40,303 bases of DNA from Megasphaera massiliensis (GCF_000455225.1 NZ_HF954559.1:216803-257105); one strand, 5' to 3'; shown: positions 14,195 to 24,073, numbered from the stretch's first letter. Made by a program: numbers and translations. Notes: generated by a model from the letters alone, not told the origin.

Positions 14195-15412
14195 ATGAAC
14201 AACAATACCTTGGATGGAGTGAAGATGCTCCACCATGATGAAATGCGCAATTATGACCGAATCCAGGGAAAAATCATTTCCGTCATCATGAACCACGGCT
14301 GTAAGATTATTGAGACGCCCAGTTTTGAAGATTACGATGTGTACCGGCACTTCTTTCCTCATCTTCGCCAGCAAATGGTTAAGACCATCGATACCGACGG
14401 TCGGGTCCTCGTCCTGCGCCCCGATGTGACGCTGCCCGTCGTTGAAACGGCGGCCCGAGAATTTCCTCGTGCCAACCAGCTCATTAAATTCGGTTATGTC
14501 AGCACTGTCTTTCGTGAATACTACGGCCGGTCGACATATGGCAAGGACTTTTTACAAGGCGGCATTGAAATTTTGGGCGACTCCAGCCCGGAATGCGACG
14601 GCGAAGTCATCGTTACGGCAGCAGAGATATTAAAGGCTGTCGGCGTCGAAAACATTCGCATCGATATCGGTACGGCTGCCTATACGAAGGCCCTGTTCGA
14701 AGGTCTTCCCATTTCGGCAGAACAGAAGGAAACCCTGAAACGATACATGGCAGAACGAAACCTCGTTGCCTGTAAGTCCTATATTGAGTCCCTCTCCCTT
14801 TCGGCGGAAGCCCGGGAAGCTCTCATTTCCCTGCCGGTTCTGTTCGGTTCCTATGCCCAGACCCTCAGCAAGGCTCGAGACTATTCGATTAACAGCGGCA
14901 TGCTGAATGCCTTGTCTCGATTGGAAGCCGTTTATGATTACATCCTCTATGCCGGTTATGCCGATAAAGTCCAACTCGATTTCGGCTTTGCCAGTCCTTT
15001 GGGATATTATACGGATACCGTCTTTAAGGTGTATGTTGACGGAGCCTTGTACGATATCATCGACGGCGGCCGCTATGACCGCCTGTCGTCTCGTTTTGGC
15101 GTCGATCGTCCGGCCTGCGGCTTCGGCATGAATATCAACCTCTTGTATGAATACATGAACGATGCCGGTATTCTTGAAGATACGGAGCCGTCTTTTCAGT
15201 TAGCCGTTTCCTATACGACGAGTGATCAGCCGTTGATTCGGGACCTTATGAATTGGCGCAGTAAAGGGTTCCGCGTTGCGGCCTATCCTGATTCGTCATT
15301 TATCGATAGTTCTGATTACAGCATTCATGCCATATACCGCAACGGCTCGTATTATAAAGACGGTCAGTGCCTGACGGCAGAAGACCTGGAAACATTGATG
15401 GGGAGGTTGTAA
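14195..15412 (+). CDS. hisZ: ATP phosphoribosyltransferase regulatory subunit HisZ
   Basis: 405-residue paralogue of histidyl-tRNA synthetase that assembles with short HisG to give an active, histidine-feedback-sensitive first enzyme of histidine synthesis. The class II synthetase core is visible: motif 2-like region FREYYGRSTYGKDFLQGGIE, the segment YDIIDGGRYDRLSSRFG and the C-terminal GFGMNINLL; the anticodon-binding domain is absent, as in HisZ. Start ATG has AAAGGGTGG upstream. First gene of the his operon; hisG begins one base after its stop. Confidence 0.95.
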   Translation: MNNNTLDGVKMLHHDEMRNYDRIQGKIISVIMNHGCKIIETPSFEDYDVYRHFFPHLRQQMVKTIDTDGRVLVLRPDVTLPVVETAAREFPRANQLIKFGYVSTVFREYYGRSTYGKDFLQGGIEILGDSSPECDGEVIVTAAEILKAVGVENIRIDIGTAAYTKALFEGLPISAEQKETLKRYMAERNLVACKSYIESLSLSAEAREALISLPVLFGSYAQTLSKARDYSINSGMLNALSRLEAVYDYILYAGYADKVQLDFGFASPLGYYTDTVFKVYVDGALYDIIDGGRYDRLSSRFGVDRPACGFGMNINLLYEYMNDAGILEDTEPSFQLAVSYTTSDQPLIRDLMNWRSKGFRVAAYPDSSFIDSSDYSIHAIYRNGSYYKDGQCLTAEDLETLMGRL

Positions 15413-15413
15413 G

Positions 15414-16049
15414 ATGGCCATTCACATTGCCCTGGCTAAGGGCCGCATTCATAAAGCCGTCATGAAATATCTGGCCGACAGCGGCTATGAATTTCCGACG
15501 TATTCCGAAGAAAGCCGCCGGCTGATTTTTGAAGATGCCAAAGGACAGCTCAAGGTGACTTTAGTCAAATCGCCCGATGTGGCGGTCTATGTCGAACGAG
15601 GGGCGGCCGATGTCGGCATCGTCGGCAAAGACGTTCTCCTTGAAGAAGCTCCGGGAGCGGATGTCTATGAAGTTATGGACCTCGGCATCGGCTGCTGCCG
15701 CATGGCTGTCGCCGGCATTGCCGGGAAAAAAGTTGACATGACCAGGAGAATTACGATCGGTACTAAGTACCCGCGGATTGCGCGCAGTTATTTTGAAGCC
15801 AATCATCACAGTGTAGATATTATCAAACTCAATGGCTCTGTCGAATTGGCACCTATTGTCGGTTTGTCCGACGTCATCGTCGATATTGTTGAAACGGGCA
15901 ACACGCTGAAAGCGAATGGACTGGAAGTCTTGAATTATTTCATGGATTTCAGTGCCCGCATGATCTGCAACCCCGTTTCGTTTAAAATGAAGTACCGTGA
16001 TATTCAGCTGCTCATGGACGTCATCCGTCAGCATAGCATAAAGGCATAA
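15414..16049 (+). CDS. hisG: ATP phosphoribosyltransferase catalytic subunit, short form
   Basis: Joins ATP and PRPP to make N1-(5-phosphoribosyl)-ATP, the committed step. 211 residues, the short form lacking the C-terminal regulatory domain, which fits with HisZ next door. The phosphate-binding loop IVDIVETGNTLKANGL is seen near residues 160-175; the N-terminus reads IALAKGRIHK. SD GGGGAGG overlaps the end of hisZ. Confidence 0.97.
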   Translation: MAIHIALAKGRIHKAVMKYLADSGYEFPTYSEESRRLIFEDAKGQLKVTLVKSPDVAVYVERGAADVGIVGKDVLLEEAPGADVYEVMDLGIGCCRMAVAGIAGKKVDMTRRITIGTKYPRIARSYFEANHHSVDIIKLNGSVELAPIVGLSDVIVDIVETGNTLKANGLEVLNYFMDFSARMICNPVSFKMKYRDIQLLMDVIRQHSIKA

Positions 16050-16064
16050 GTAGGGGGAATCAGG

Positions 16065-17357
16065 ATGGAATGGATAGATGTACCCGCCAAGGGGTTGACC
16101 TTGCGTGATATTCGCCGTATTACTCGGCGCGATCAGGCCGAAAGTGAAGATATCCGCAAGGCCGTAGAAGAAATTTTAGCCAATGTCGAACAGGACGGAG
16201 ACGCAGCTGTTCGTATGTATACAAAAAAATTTGACGGTGTCGCCATCGAGGATTTCCTGGTCACGCCGGAAGAAATAGACCGGGCCGTCGCTGCCGTCGG
16301 TCCCGATTTTATGAGTATCCTTGAAGAAGGGGCGGCTAATATCCGCGCTTATCATGAACGGCAGGTGGAAAAGACTTGGTTCGATACCTTCCGTCCCGGC
16401 GTTCGCCTGGGTGCGAAATTCACACCTATTCAGCGCGTCGGTGTCTATGTGCCCGGCGGGACAGCTGCTTATCCGTCAACGGTTCTCATGGATACGATTC
16501 CGGCTCACGTCGCCGGTGTCCCGTCCATTGCCGTCTTTACCCCGCCGGCTAAAGACGGATCGGTCAATCCGTATATTTTGGCAGCGGCTCACGTCGCCGG
16601 TGCTACGGAAATTTACAAGGTCGGCGGGGCTCAGGGGATTGCCGCTGCTGCGTACGGTACGGAAAGCATTGCACCGGTCTTTAAAATCGTCGGCCCGGGC
16701 AATGCCTATGTAGCCATGGCGAAACGGTTGGTCTTCGGTACGGTCGGTATCGACATGATTGCCGGACCCAGTGAAGTCGGCGTCTTGGCAGACCACGAAG
16801 CCAATCCCGTATGGATTGCGGCCGACCTATTGGCCCAAGCTGAACACGATCGGCGGGCTGCTGTATTCCTGGTCACGCCGAGTGCAGCCCTTGCCAGTGA
16901 AGTAGAACGCGAAATCAAACGTCAGTTGGAAGACCTGCCGCGTAAGGCTATTGCTTCGGAAGCGATTGAAAAATACGCCAAGTTCTTTATCGTTAAGGAT
17001 AAAGATCAGGCCGTCGACATCATGAATCTCATTGCTCCGGAACATTTGGAAATCGCCTTCCCTGATGCCGAAGACTATGCGAAAAAAATCGTCAACGCCG
17101 GGGCCATCTTTATCGGGCCCTATACGACAGAACCTTTAGGCGATTACTTTGCAGGGCCTAATCACACCTTGCCGACTATGGGAACGGCTGCTTTTTCATC
17201 TCCCCTCGGCGTCTATGATTTTGTTAAGCGCAGCAGTCTCTTGTCCTATAATAAGGAAGCCTTTGAAGCCGTAGCCGATAAGGTCATCCGCTTTGCCAAT
17301 GTCGAAGGATTACAGGCTCACGGCCTGGCTGTAAGGAGGAGAATCGATGAACAATAA
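16065..17357 (+). CDS. hisD: histidinol dehydrogenase
   Basis: NAD-dependent zinc enzyme that oxidises L-histidinol to L-histidine in two steps. 430 residues, the usual length. Zinc ligands Gln258 and His261 lie in AQAEHD; the catalytic pair Glu326/His327 lies in LIAPEHLEI; the NAD-region motif VYVPGG is at 127-132 and VGPGNAYV at 209-216. hisC starts 11 bases before its stop in another frame, so translation is coupled. Confidence 0.97.
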   Translation: MEWIDVPAKGLTLRDIRRITRRDQAESEDIRKAVEEILANVEQDGDAAVRMYTKKFDGVAIEDFLVTPEEIDRAVAAVGPDFMSILEEGAANIRAYHERQVEKTWFDTFRPGVRLGAKFTPIQRVGVYVPGGTAAYPSTVLMDTIPAHVAGVPSIAVFTPPAKDGSVNPYILAAAHVAGATEIYKVGGAQGIAAAAYGTESIAPVFKIVGPGNAYVAMAKRLVFGTVGIDMIAGPSEVGVLADHEANPVWIAADLLAQAEHDRRAAVFLVTPSAALASEVEREIKRQLEDLPRKAIASEAIEKYAKFFIVKDKDQAVDIMNLIAPEHLEIAFPDAEDYAKKIVNAGAIFIGPYTTEPLGDYFAGPNHTLPTMGTAAFSSPLGVYDFVKRSSLLSYNKEAFEAVADKVIRFANVEGLQAHGLAVRRRIDEQ

Positions 17358-18423
17358 ATGGCTTCGTCAGACCATACAATCTTTTAAGCCCTATGCGGCA
17401 CCGAAAATAAACGAATCAATCGTCATTGACGCCAATGAAAGTCCTTATAATATCTTCGATTTTCCCCAGGTCGCAGAAGCCTTCCTGGCACGCATGAAAC
17501 AGACGCCGTCCTACCATTACCCGGACCCCTTTGCCGGGGAACTGCGAGAAGCCTTGGCTCAATACGTCGGCTGTGGTCCGGAAGAAGTCCTGGTCGGAAA
17601 TGGCGGGGATGAAATCATCAGCCTGGTCATGAACACCTTCTTAAATCCCGGAGATGTCCTGCTTACGCACACGCCGACCTTCGATATATACGGTCTCGAT
17701 GCCGAAGTTCTCGGAGCTAAGGTAGTCACTGTTCCCGACCTCGACGGCTATCGTAGAGATTGTGACGGATTCCTTGAAAAGGTAAAGGAACTGCAGCCCA
17801 AGGTGACCGTTCTCTGCAATCCCAACAATCCGACGGGTGAGCTGCTGCCAATGGCGTATGTAGAAGCCGTGCTACAGGCTTCGGAAAACCCCGTCGTCAT
17901 CGATGAAGCCTACTTGGAATTTGCCGGTGTGCCCAGCATCATTACCAAGCTTTCCCAATACGACAACCTCATCGTTATCCGGACCTTGTCCAAAGCTTTC
18001 GGGTTGGCCGGCTGCCGTGTCGGTTACGGCGTGGCTCAAAAATCCGTCATCGAGGCCTTGGGGCTGACGAAACTTGTCTATAACCTGAATGTCCTCTCTC
18101 AGAATGCGGCCTTGGCGGCTTTAGAATACGCCGATGACATTTTGGCTCATAATATCCCGCCGACGCTGGCGGCCCGCGACGTCTTCTATAAAGCTTTAGA
18201 GGCTGTGCCTGAAATCACAGCCTATCCCAGTGCGACCAACTTCGTCCTCATTCGCGTTCCTGACGGACCGGCCATGGACAAGGCCTTGCGCGATGCCGAT
18301 ATTTCCGTCCGCTCGTATAAGGCGGACAATCTCAAAGACTGCCTGCGGATTACGATTACGACAGAAGACGTCGTCCAAAAAGTCGTCGCTGTCCTTACGA
18401 AAGAGGTGAAAAAACATGCGTAG
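17347..18423 (+). CDS. hisC: histidinol-phosphate aminotransferase
   Basis: PLP enzyme that converts imidazole-acetol phosphate and glutamate to histidinol phosphate. 358 residues, class II aminotransferase fold; the PLP lysine is Lys216 in TLSKAFGLAG, with CNPNNPTG at 157-164 and the aspartate in VVIDEAY near 186. Start ATG has AAGGAGGAG 6 bases upstream, inside the end of hisD. It overlaps hisB by 8 bases. Confidence 0.96.
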   Translation: MNNKWLRQTIQSFKPYAAPKINESIVIDANESPYNIFDFPQVAEAFLARMKQTPSYHYPDPFAGELREALAQYVGCGPEEVLVGNGGDEIISLVMNTFLNPGDVLLTHTPTFDIYGLDAEVLGAKVVTVPDLDGYRRDCDGFLEKVKELQPKVTVLCNPNNPTGELLPMAYVEAVLQASENPVVIDEAYLEFAGVPSIITKLSQYDNLIVIRTLSKAFGLAGCRVGYGVAQKSVIEALGLTKLVYNLNVLSQNAALAALEYADDILAHNIPPTLAARDVFYKALEAVPEITAYPSATNFVLIRVPDGPAMDKALRDADISVRSYKADNLKDCLRITITTEDVVQKVVAVLTKEVKKHA

Positions 18424-19003
18424 CGCTCAAATCGAACGGGAGACGGCAGAAACGCAGATTGCCGTATCCCTCAATATCGATGGTTCCGGGACCTTTGGCG
18501 GTTCGACGGGCATCGGATTTTTTGACCACATGATGAATCTCTTGGCCTGCCACAGCGGTATGGATATTACCCTTCACGTCCATGGGGACCTGGATGTCGA
18601 TACCCACCATGTCTTGGAAGATTTGGCCATCGTCTTTGGCGACGCCTTGACCAAGGCTCTCGGTGATAAGAAAGGCATCCACCGCTACGGTATGTTCTAC
18701 TGCCCCATGGATGAGGCTCTGACGAGGGTCGTCATCGATCTCAGCGGCCGACCGTACCTCGTTTACGATGTGAACCTTAAGGTCGAACGAATCGGTGCCT
18801 TTGAAACGGAAATGCTCCGGGAATTTCTTTACGCCCTTTCCGTTCACGGACGCATGAACCTTCACGTGACTAACTTATACGGCGTAAATGCCCATCACAT
18901 CGTCGAATCGATCTTTAAAGCCTTAGGCCACGCCTTAAAGGAAGCGGTCCGCATGGACGGTGATGAAACGAGTGTCTTATCGACAAAAGGGGTGTTGGAA
19001 TGA
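18416..19003 (+). CDS. hisB: imidazoleglycerol-phosphate dehydratase
   Basis: 195-residue monofunctional dehydratase (the HisB-C part of E. coli). The manganese-binding histidine clusters FFDHMMN, DTHHVLED and NAHHIVES are all present. No N-terminal HAD phosphatase domain, so histidinol-phosphatase must be encoded elsewhere. Its stop overlaps the hisH start (ATGA). Confidence 0.97.
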   Translation: MRSAQIERETAETQIAVSLNIDGSGTFGGSTGIGFFDHMMNLLACHSGMDITLHVHGDLDVDTHHVLEDLAIVFGDALTKALGDKKGIHRYGMFYCPMDEALTRVVIDLSGRPYLVYDVNLKVERIGAFETEMLREFLYALSVHGRMNLHVTNLYGVNAHHIVESIFKALGHALKEAVRMDGDETSVLSTKGVLE

Positions 19004-19617
19004 AGATTGCTGTCATTGACTATGAAGTCGGAAACCTGGCTAATGTCTATCATGCTTGGAAGCGCCTCGGCATCGAAGCGGCCATTACCCGCGATGCCTC
19101 CGTCATCCGTGACGCTGATTTAATCGAACTCCCCGGTGTCGGCGCCGTTCGGGATGCCATCGGGAACTTAGAAAAATTTGACCTCATTCCTCTCCTACAG
19201 GAACAAGTAAAAGCCGGAAAATTCTTCATGGGTGTCTGCTTGGGAATGCAGCTTTTATTTGAACAGAGTTTTGAAGGCGGAACGTATAAGGGCTTAGGTT
19301 TTCTGCCCGGCGATATCGTACCCTTTCACACGAAATTGAAAGTACCGCACATGGGCTGGAATGCCTTGGAATTTCGTCAGGACCACTGGCTCAAAAAGAA
19401 TCTTCCCAAAGAGCCTTACGTGTATTTCGTTCATTCGTATCATAAAGCACCGGCTGCGACGCCTGACGTCATTGCCACGGCCGACTACGGAGAACCGGTA
19501 CCGGCTATCTGCGGCCTCAACAACGTCCTTGGCTTCCAATTCCATCCGGAAAAGAGCGGCCGCGTAGGACAGCAGCTCCTGCAAAATGTCGTCGATTATG
19601 TGAAACAGGAAGGATGA
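19000..19617 (+). CDS. hisH: imidazole glycerol phosphate synthase, glutaminase subunit
   Basis: Class I glutamine amidotransferase that feeds ammonia to HisF. 205 residues; catalytic triad Cys80 (MGVCLGMQ), His182 and Glu184 (FQFHPEKSG). The 4-base ATGA overlap with hisB couples translation. Confidence 0.97.
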   Translation: MKIAVIDYEVGNLANVYHAWKRLGIEAAITRDASVIRDADLIELPGVGAVRDAIGNLEKFDLIPLLQEQVKAGKFFMGVCLGMQLLFEQSFEGGTYKGLGFLPGDIVPFHTKLKVPHMGWNALEFRQDHWLKKNLPKEPYVYFVHSYHKAPAATPDVIATADYGEPVPAICGLNNVLGFQFHPEKSGRVGQQLLQNVVDYVKQEG

Positions 19618-19621
19618 GACC

Positions 19622-20338
19622 ATGATTGTATTTCCCGCTATTGATATCCAAAACGGCCGCGCCGTCCGCTTGCGCCAAGGCGTAAAAGATGACAGTACGA
19701 CCTATTTTGACAATCCTGTCGAAGCGGCTGTTAAATGGGCTGACGAAGGGGCTCTCTTTCTCCACGTCGTCGACCTTGACGGCGCTTTTTCCGGGAGCCT
19801 CGCTAACGCTTCTATTATCAGCGATATTTGTGAAGCCGTTGATATCCCCGTCGAAGTCGGCGGCGGTATCCGCAGTGAAGAAGCGATTGAAACCTATCTA
19901 GAGGCCGGCGTCAATCGGGTCATCATCGGCTCTAAGGCCGTCGAAGATCCGGACTTTATGGCTGCCATGGCTAAAAAATACGGCTCCATGCTGGCCGTAT
20001 CCATCGATGCCAAGGAAGACGTCGTAGCCACCCGCGGTTGGGTCGACGGCAGCGATAAACGCGTTTTGCCTTTTGCCCAATCGATGCTGGACCTGGGCAT
20101 CAATACCTTGATTTATACCGATATCAGTCGTGATGGGATGCTGACCGGACCGAATTTTACCGTCCTTGGTCAGCTCCAGCAGCTGCCTTATATTCGCCTT
20201 ATCGCTTCCGGCGGCATGAGCAGCATCGACGATTTAAAAAAACTGAAGGCCATGGGCATCTACGGTGCCATTACCGGGAAAGCCTTGTACGAGGGGAAAA
20301 TTACCATGGCGGAAATCCGAAGTTTAGGGGGAATGTAA
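19622..20338 (+). CDS. hisA: ProFAR isomerase (1-(5-phosphoribosyl)-5-[(5-phosphoribosylamino)methylideneamino]imidazole-4-carboxamide isomerase)
   Basis: 238-residue TIM barrel. Catalytic Asp8 lies in [14 protein letters not shown]; the second catalytic Asp is in [10 protein letters not shown]; the phosphate loops VGGGIRS and ASGGMSS are intact. It begins 4 bases after hisH and ends 1 base before hisF. Confidence 0.97.
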   Translation: MIVFPAIDIQNGRAVRLRQGVKDDSTTYFDNPVEAAVKWADEGALFLHVVDLDGAFSGSLANASIISDICEAVDIPVEVGGGIRSEEAIETYLEAGVNRVIIGSKAVEDPDFMAAMAKKYGSMLAVSIDAKEDVVATRGWVDGSDKRVLPFAQSMLDLGINTLIYTDISRDGMLTGPNFTVLGQLQQLPYIRLIASGGMSSIDDLKKLKAMGIYGAITGKALYEGKITMAEIRSLGGM

Positions 20339-20339
20339 G

Positions 20340-21104
20340 ATGTTGGCGAAACGAATCGTGCCCTGCCTTGACGTCCGGAACGGCCGCGTCGTGAAGGGCA
20401 AGCAATTTAAGCACCTGCAGGATGTTGACGATCCGGTCAGCTTAGGGAAATTCTATTCAGACCAGCTGGCAGACGAACTCGTCTTTTACGATATTACGGC
20501 GACCCATGAAAAACGCCATATCTTCCTGGACGTCGTTCGCGCCGTGGCCGAAACGATAACTATCCCCTTTACGATCGGCGGCGGTATTGCCAGTATCGAC
20601 GACTTTCACCAAGTCTTGCGGGCCGGTGCCGATAAGGTATCGGTCAACTCGGCGGCTGTTCGGCGGCCGGAACTGATTCGCGAGGCTGCCCAGCGTTTTG
20701 GCAGCCAGTGTGTCGTCTTGTCTATCGATGCCAAGCGCGACAACCATGGCAGCTGGCAGGTATACGTCGAAGGGGGACGTAAGAATACCGGCATCGACGC
20801 CATGGCTTGGGCCAAACAGGGCGTTGCTTTAGGGGCCGGTGAAATCTGCATGAATTCCATGGATGCCGACGGGGAAAAGGCCGGTTTCGATTTGGAATTG
20901 AACCGCCGTTTGGCTTCTGAACTTCCCGTGCCGATCATTGCCTCCGGCGGGGCCGGCACGATGCAGGATTTTAAAGACGTCTTCGATACCGGTGTCGATG
21001 CAGCCTTGGCAGCTTCGGTGTTTCACTTTGGACAAATCGATATTCCCGATTTGAAAGTTTATTTACAGGAACAGGGGATTCCCATGAGAGGGGCAGAAGT
21101 ATAA
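20340..21104 (+). CDS. hisF: imidazole glycerol phosphate synthase, cyclase subunit
   Basis: 254-residue TIM barrel paralogous to HisA. Catalytic Asp11 in [13 protein letters not shown] and the second Asp in VLSIDAKRD; phosphate loops IGGGIAS and ASGGAGT. It forms the HisH-HisF synthase that releases AICAR and makes the imidazole ring. Confidence 0.97.
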   Translation: MLAKRIVPCLDVRNGRVVKGKQFKHLQDVDDPVSLGKFYSDQLADELVFYDITATHEKRHIFLDVVRAVAETITIPFTIGGGIASIDDFHQVLRAGADKVSVNSAAVRRPELIREAAQRFGSQCVVLSIDAKRDNHGSWQVYVEGGRKNTGIDAMAWAKQGVALGAGEICMNSMDADGEKAGFDLELNRRLASELPVPIIASGGAGTMQDFKDVFDTGVDAALAASVFHFGQIDIPDLKVYLQEQGIPMRGAEV

Positions 21105-21818
21105 ATGGATAGTGTATCGATGAAAGATATAAAATTTGACGGCGCCGGATTGGTTCCAGCCGTCGTTCAAGAAGGATGCAGCGGAAAAATCCTGATGGTA
21201 GCTTATATGAATGAAGAAGCGCTCCGGCGTACTGTTGAAAGCGGCGACGCCTGGTATTACAGCCGCAGCCGAAATGAATTGTGGCATAAGGGGGAAACGT
21301 CGGGCCATTTTCAGCATGTCCGCTCCATCGCCGTCGACTGCGATGCCGATACGATTTTGCTGACTGTCGACCAAGTCGGCGCAGCCTGCCATACGGGCCA
21401 TAAATCGTGCTTCTTCCGGTCCATGACAGAATGGGAAAAAAGCTACACCGGAAGCCTGTCCATCTTGTCTGACCTCAGTCGGGAAATCAGCGATAAGCGG
21501 GTTCATCCGACGGAAAAATCGTATACGTCGTATCTGCTTCAAACCGGCATCGATAAAATCTGCAAGAAAATCGGCGAAGAGTCGGCAGAAGTAATCATCG
21601 CGGCTAAGAATGCCGACCCTGTTGCCGATGATTCGTCAGAGGCGGCCGAAAACCTGCGGCTTGAAGTCTGCAAGGAGTCAGCTGACTTATTGTATCATCT
21701 GGCCGTCTTGTGGGAAGATACGGGCGTTACTGTCAATGACGTCATGAAGGTATTGGAAGAACGGTCCCACGTCAAGGGCAATAAGAAGACTGTCGGCCAT
21801 TTAGATAAGACATTTTAA
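21105..21818 (+). CDS. hisIE: bifunctional phosphoribosyl-AMP cyclohydrolase / phosphoribosyl-ATP diphosphatase
   Basis: 237 residues. HisI domain about 1-115: [11 protein letters not shown], then WHKGETSGH, and metal-binding Cys79 (DCDADT), Cys95 and Cys102. HisE domain about 118-215: [13 protein letters not shown] at 157-169 and the later ESADLLYHL. It catalyses steps 2 and 3 of the pathway. The ATG directly abuts the hisF stop; an in-frame ATG five codons later is the alternative start. Confidence 0.96.
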   Translation: MDSVSMKDIKFDGAGLVPAVVQEGCSGKILMVAYMNEEALRRTVESGDAWYYSRSRNELWHKGETSGHFQHVRSIAVDCDADTILLTVDQVGAACHTGHKSCFFRSMTEWEKSYTGSLSILSDLSREISDKRVHPTEKSYTSYLLQTGIDKICKKIGEESAEVIIAAKNADPVADDSSEAAENLRLEVCKESADLLYHLAVLWEDTGVTVNDVMKVLEERSHVKGNKKTVGHLDKTF

Positions 21819-21832
21819 GAAAAGGGAGTCCC

Positions 21833-22951
21833 ATGAAGAAGGTAATTTTTGACGTCGACGGCGTCTTACTCAGCGAAAAACGGTATTTTGACGTATCAGC
21901 TCTGGTCCTTTGGGAATGGTATTACAGTGAAAAATACTTGCATTTGGGTCAGGAGACGATTACAGCCGACCTCAGTGATGAAGCCATTGACGGTCTGCGC
22001 CGGCGTTTTTGGAAGGACGATGCCATCTTGCTGTGGCTCAAAAAACACGGCGTCAACAGCAACTGGGATATGGTCCACGCCCATCTCGTCGTCACACTGT
22101 GGCTCCTTTTAGAATCGTATACCGCACATCACGACGCCTTGAATATGGCCTTTGAGACACCGGCTGATATTCAATCCCTAGGCAGACGTCTCCGGGGCTG
22201 TGCGGTTCCTTCGGCTGAAGCCGTTTATCAGCGGCTGGTTGAAACGGTGCCCGATGAGGCCGGAAAGGACGACGTCTTCACTTACCTGAGCGATGCCGTT
22301 GCGGCTTCCTTAGGAGAGGGGACGCGCCGGTGGACGCCTCTTCATTCGCCGCTTTGGAATCTGGCCTTTGAAACCTTCCAGGATTGGTACTTTGGCGATG
22401 AACTCTATGAAAAAACCTATGGGAAAAAGGCCTATGCACCGGGAAAATCGGGATTTTTGACTCGAGAAGAACCGCTGGGCACGGTCCAAGGCATCCGCCA
22501 TATGTTCCAAGAACTCAAGCGTCGAGGCTACGCCATTGCCATCGCCACCGGGCGGTCGCGGGCGGAAATGGAAATTCCCTTCCGCACCTACGGCTGGCTG
22601 AAAGAATTCGACGAGCATTACCTGGCGACCTACAGTGACGTCGAAGAAGCTGAAGGCCTGTTGAACTTATTGCTTGATAAACCGAATCCTTTCGTCTATT
22701 GTCTGGGGGCCTTTGGCAAAGATAAGGCCCGTTACGGCGACTATGTACGCCGCATGGATGATTTCAAACAGGGAACGTATTATGTCGTCGGCGATTCCCT
22801 GGCCGACGTTTGGTGTGCCAAGGCCTTAGGGGCGGTCATGATCGGGACCTTGACCGGCATCGATGGAGATGACGCCAGGGCGATGTTTGATCGAGAAGGT
22901 GTTCCGCATATCGTGCCGACCGTCGAAGCTATTTTAGATTTTTTAGTATAG
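21833..22951 (+). CDS. HAD-superfamily phosphatase with large cap; candidate histidinol-phosphatase
   Basis: 372-residue cytosolic HAD hydrolase. All four motifs are present: nucleophile Asp7 and acid Asp9 (FDVDG), Thr239 (IATGR), Lys283 (DKPNPF) and Asp321/Asp325 (VGDSLAD). A cap of about 200 residues (12-210) between motifs I and II, with Trp- and His-rich helices, is unlike HisB-N or phosphoserine phosphatase. It begins 14 bases after hisIE behind AAAGGGAG, so it is the tenth his operon gene. The operon lacks any known histidinol-phosphatase, so that role is the best inference; a housekeeping sugar-phosphate phosphatase is the alternative. Confidence 0.82.
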   Translation: MKKVIFDVDGVLLSEKRYFDVSALVLWEWYYSEKYLHLGQETITADLSDEAIDGLRRRFWKDDAILLWLKKHGVNSNWDMVHAHLVVTLWLLLESYTAHHDALNMAFETPADIQSLGRRLRGCAVPSAEAVYQRLVETVPDEAGKDDVFTYLSDAVAASLGEGTRRWTPLHSPLWNLAFETFQDWYFGDELYEKTYGKKAYAPGKSGFLTREEPLGTVQGIRHMFQELKRRGYAIAIATGRSRAEMEIPFRTYGWLKEFDEHYLATYSDVEEAEGLLNLLLDKPNPFVYCLGAFGKDKARYGDYVRRMDDFKQGTYYVVGDSLADVWCAKALGAVMIGTLTGIDGDDARAMFDREGVPHIVPTVEAILDFLV

Positions 22952-22960
22952 GACTTATTT

Positions 22961-24049
22961 ATGAAAATTACTGCAATCGAAATCGGGAAAATTGCCATTC
23001 CTTTAAAAACACCGTTTATTACGGCTTTGCGCCGCGTCGATGTCGCTGAAGACTTAGTCGTAAAAGTGTACACCGATGACGGCCATGTCGGGTACGGCAA
23101 TGCGCCGGCAACGGTCGTCATCACCGGCGATAGTCATCAGTCGGTGGCCGGAGCCATAAAGAATGTCATCGGTCCTAAACTGACTGGCATGGATATCGAT
23201 GACCGTGACCTTATTTTAGAAACGATTCAAAGGGCGATGGTCCACAATACATCAGCCAAGGCAGCCCTTGACATTGCTGTCCACGATCTCTTTGGACAGC
23301 GCTACGGCATGCCCCTCTATCGCTTCTTTGGCGGCCGCCGCCAACGTATTGCCTCAGACCTTACGATCAGCGTCAATCCGCCGGACGTCATGGCAGCCGA
23401 TGCGGTAAAAGCCGTTCAGGCCGGGTACCATCATGTAAAGCTGAAAGTAGGGATTGACAGTACTGTCGACTTTGAGCGCGTCGCAGCCATCCGCAAGGCT
23501 GTCGGTAACGACATTGCCATCCGCCTCGATGCCAACCAGGGCTGGAAACCTAAGGAAGCCATCCGCCTCATCCGCGCCATGGAAGATGCCAATCTTGCTA
23601 TTGAACTTATCGAACAGCCTGTAAGGGCAGCCGATTTTGAAGGCCTCAAACAAGTGACGGATCATGTCGATACGCCCATCATGGCCGATGAATCGGCTTT
23701 CAGTCCGACCGATGTTTTTCGCCTGCTTTCCATGCGGGCCTGCGACCTCATCAATATCAAGCTCATGAAGGCCGGCGGCCTCGGCCCGGCTTCAAAAATC
23801 GCGGCCATGGCAGAAGCGGCCGGCGTCGAGTGCATGATGGGCTGCATGTTGGAATGCAAAATCGGTATCACCGCAGCGGCAGCCTTATCGGCAGGGACAG
23901 CCGTTATTACCAAGAATGATTTGGACGCCGCCGACCTCATGGCAGCAGACCCCATTCACGGCGGTATTACCTATGATAAAGACCATCTCGTCCTCTCGGA
24001 ACTTCCGGGCCTCGGGATTCAAGACATTGAAGGCTGGACCCCTTTTTAA
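22961..24049 (+). CDS. dipeptide (L-Ala-D/L-Glu) epimerase, enolase superfamily
   Basis: 362 residues. The catalytic set of L-Ala-D/L-Glu epimerases is complete and nearly in register with YkfB: acid/base Lys160 and Lys162 (VKLKVG), Lys267 (INIKLMK), metal ligands Asp190, Glu218 (LIEQP) and Asp243, and the dipeptide-binding DLD at 320-322. It would epimerise the Ala-Glu dipeptide released from murein peptides so that it can be used as ordinary amino acids. It follows the HAD gene by 9 bases with only a weak ribosome site (AGGAC), likely read from the his transcript. The exact dipeptide specificity cannot be read from sequence. Confidence 0.9.
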   Translation: MKITAIEIGKIAIPLKTPFITALRRVDVAEDLVVKVYTDDGHVGYGNAPATVVITGDSHQSVAGAIKNVIGPKLTGMDIDDRDLILETIQRAMVHNTSAKAALDIAVHDLFGQRYGMPLYRFFGGRRQRIASDLTISVNPPDVMAADAVKAVQAGYHHVKLKVGIDSTVDFERVAAIRKAVGNDIAIRLDANQGWKPKEAIRLIRAMEDANLAIELIEQPVRAADFEGLKQVTDHVDTPIMADESAFSPTDVFRLLSMRACDLINIKLMKAGGLGPASKIAAMAEAAGVECMMGCMLECKIGITAAAALSAGTAVITKNDLDAADLMAADPIHGGITYDKDHLVLSELPGLGIQDIEGWTPF

Positions 24050-24070
24050 CGAAAAGGGTCCGGCTTTTTC
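24034..24070 (+). terminator. terminator of the his-HAD-epimerase operon
   Basis: GCTGGACC plus CTTTT (24034-24046) pairs with AAAAGGGTCCGGC (24053-24065) with a bulge, followed by five T. The left arm lies inside the last codons of the epimerase gene. Confidence 0.85.
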
Positions 24071-24073
24071 TGT

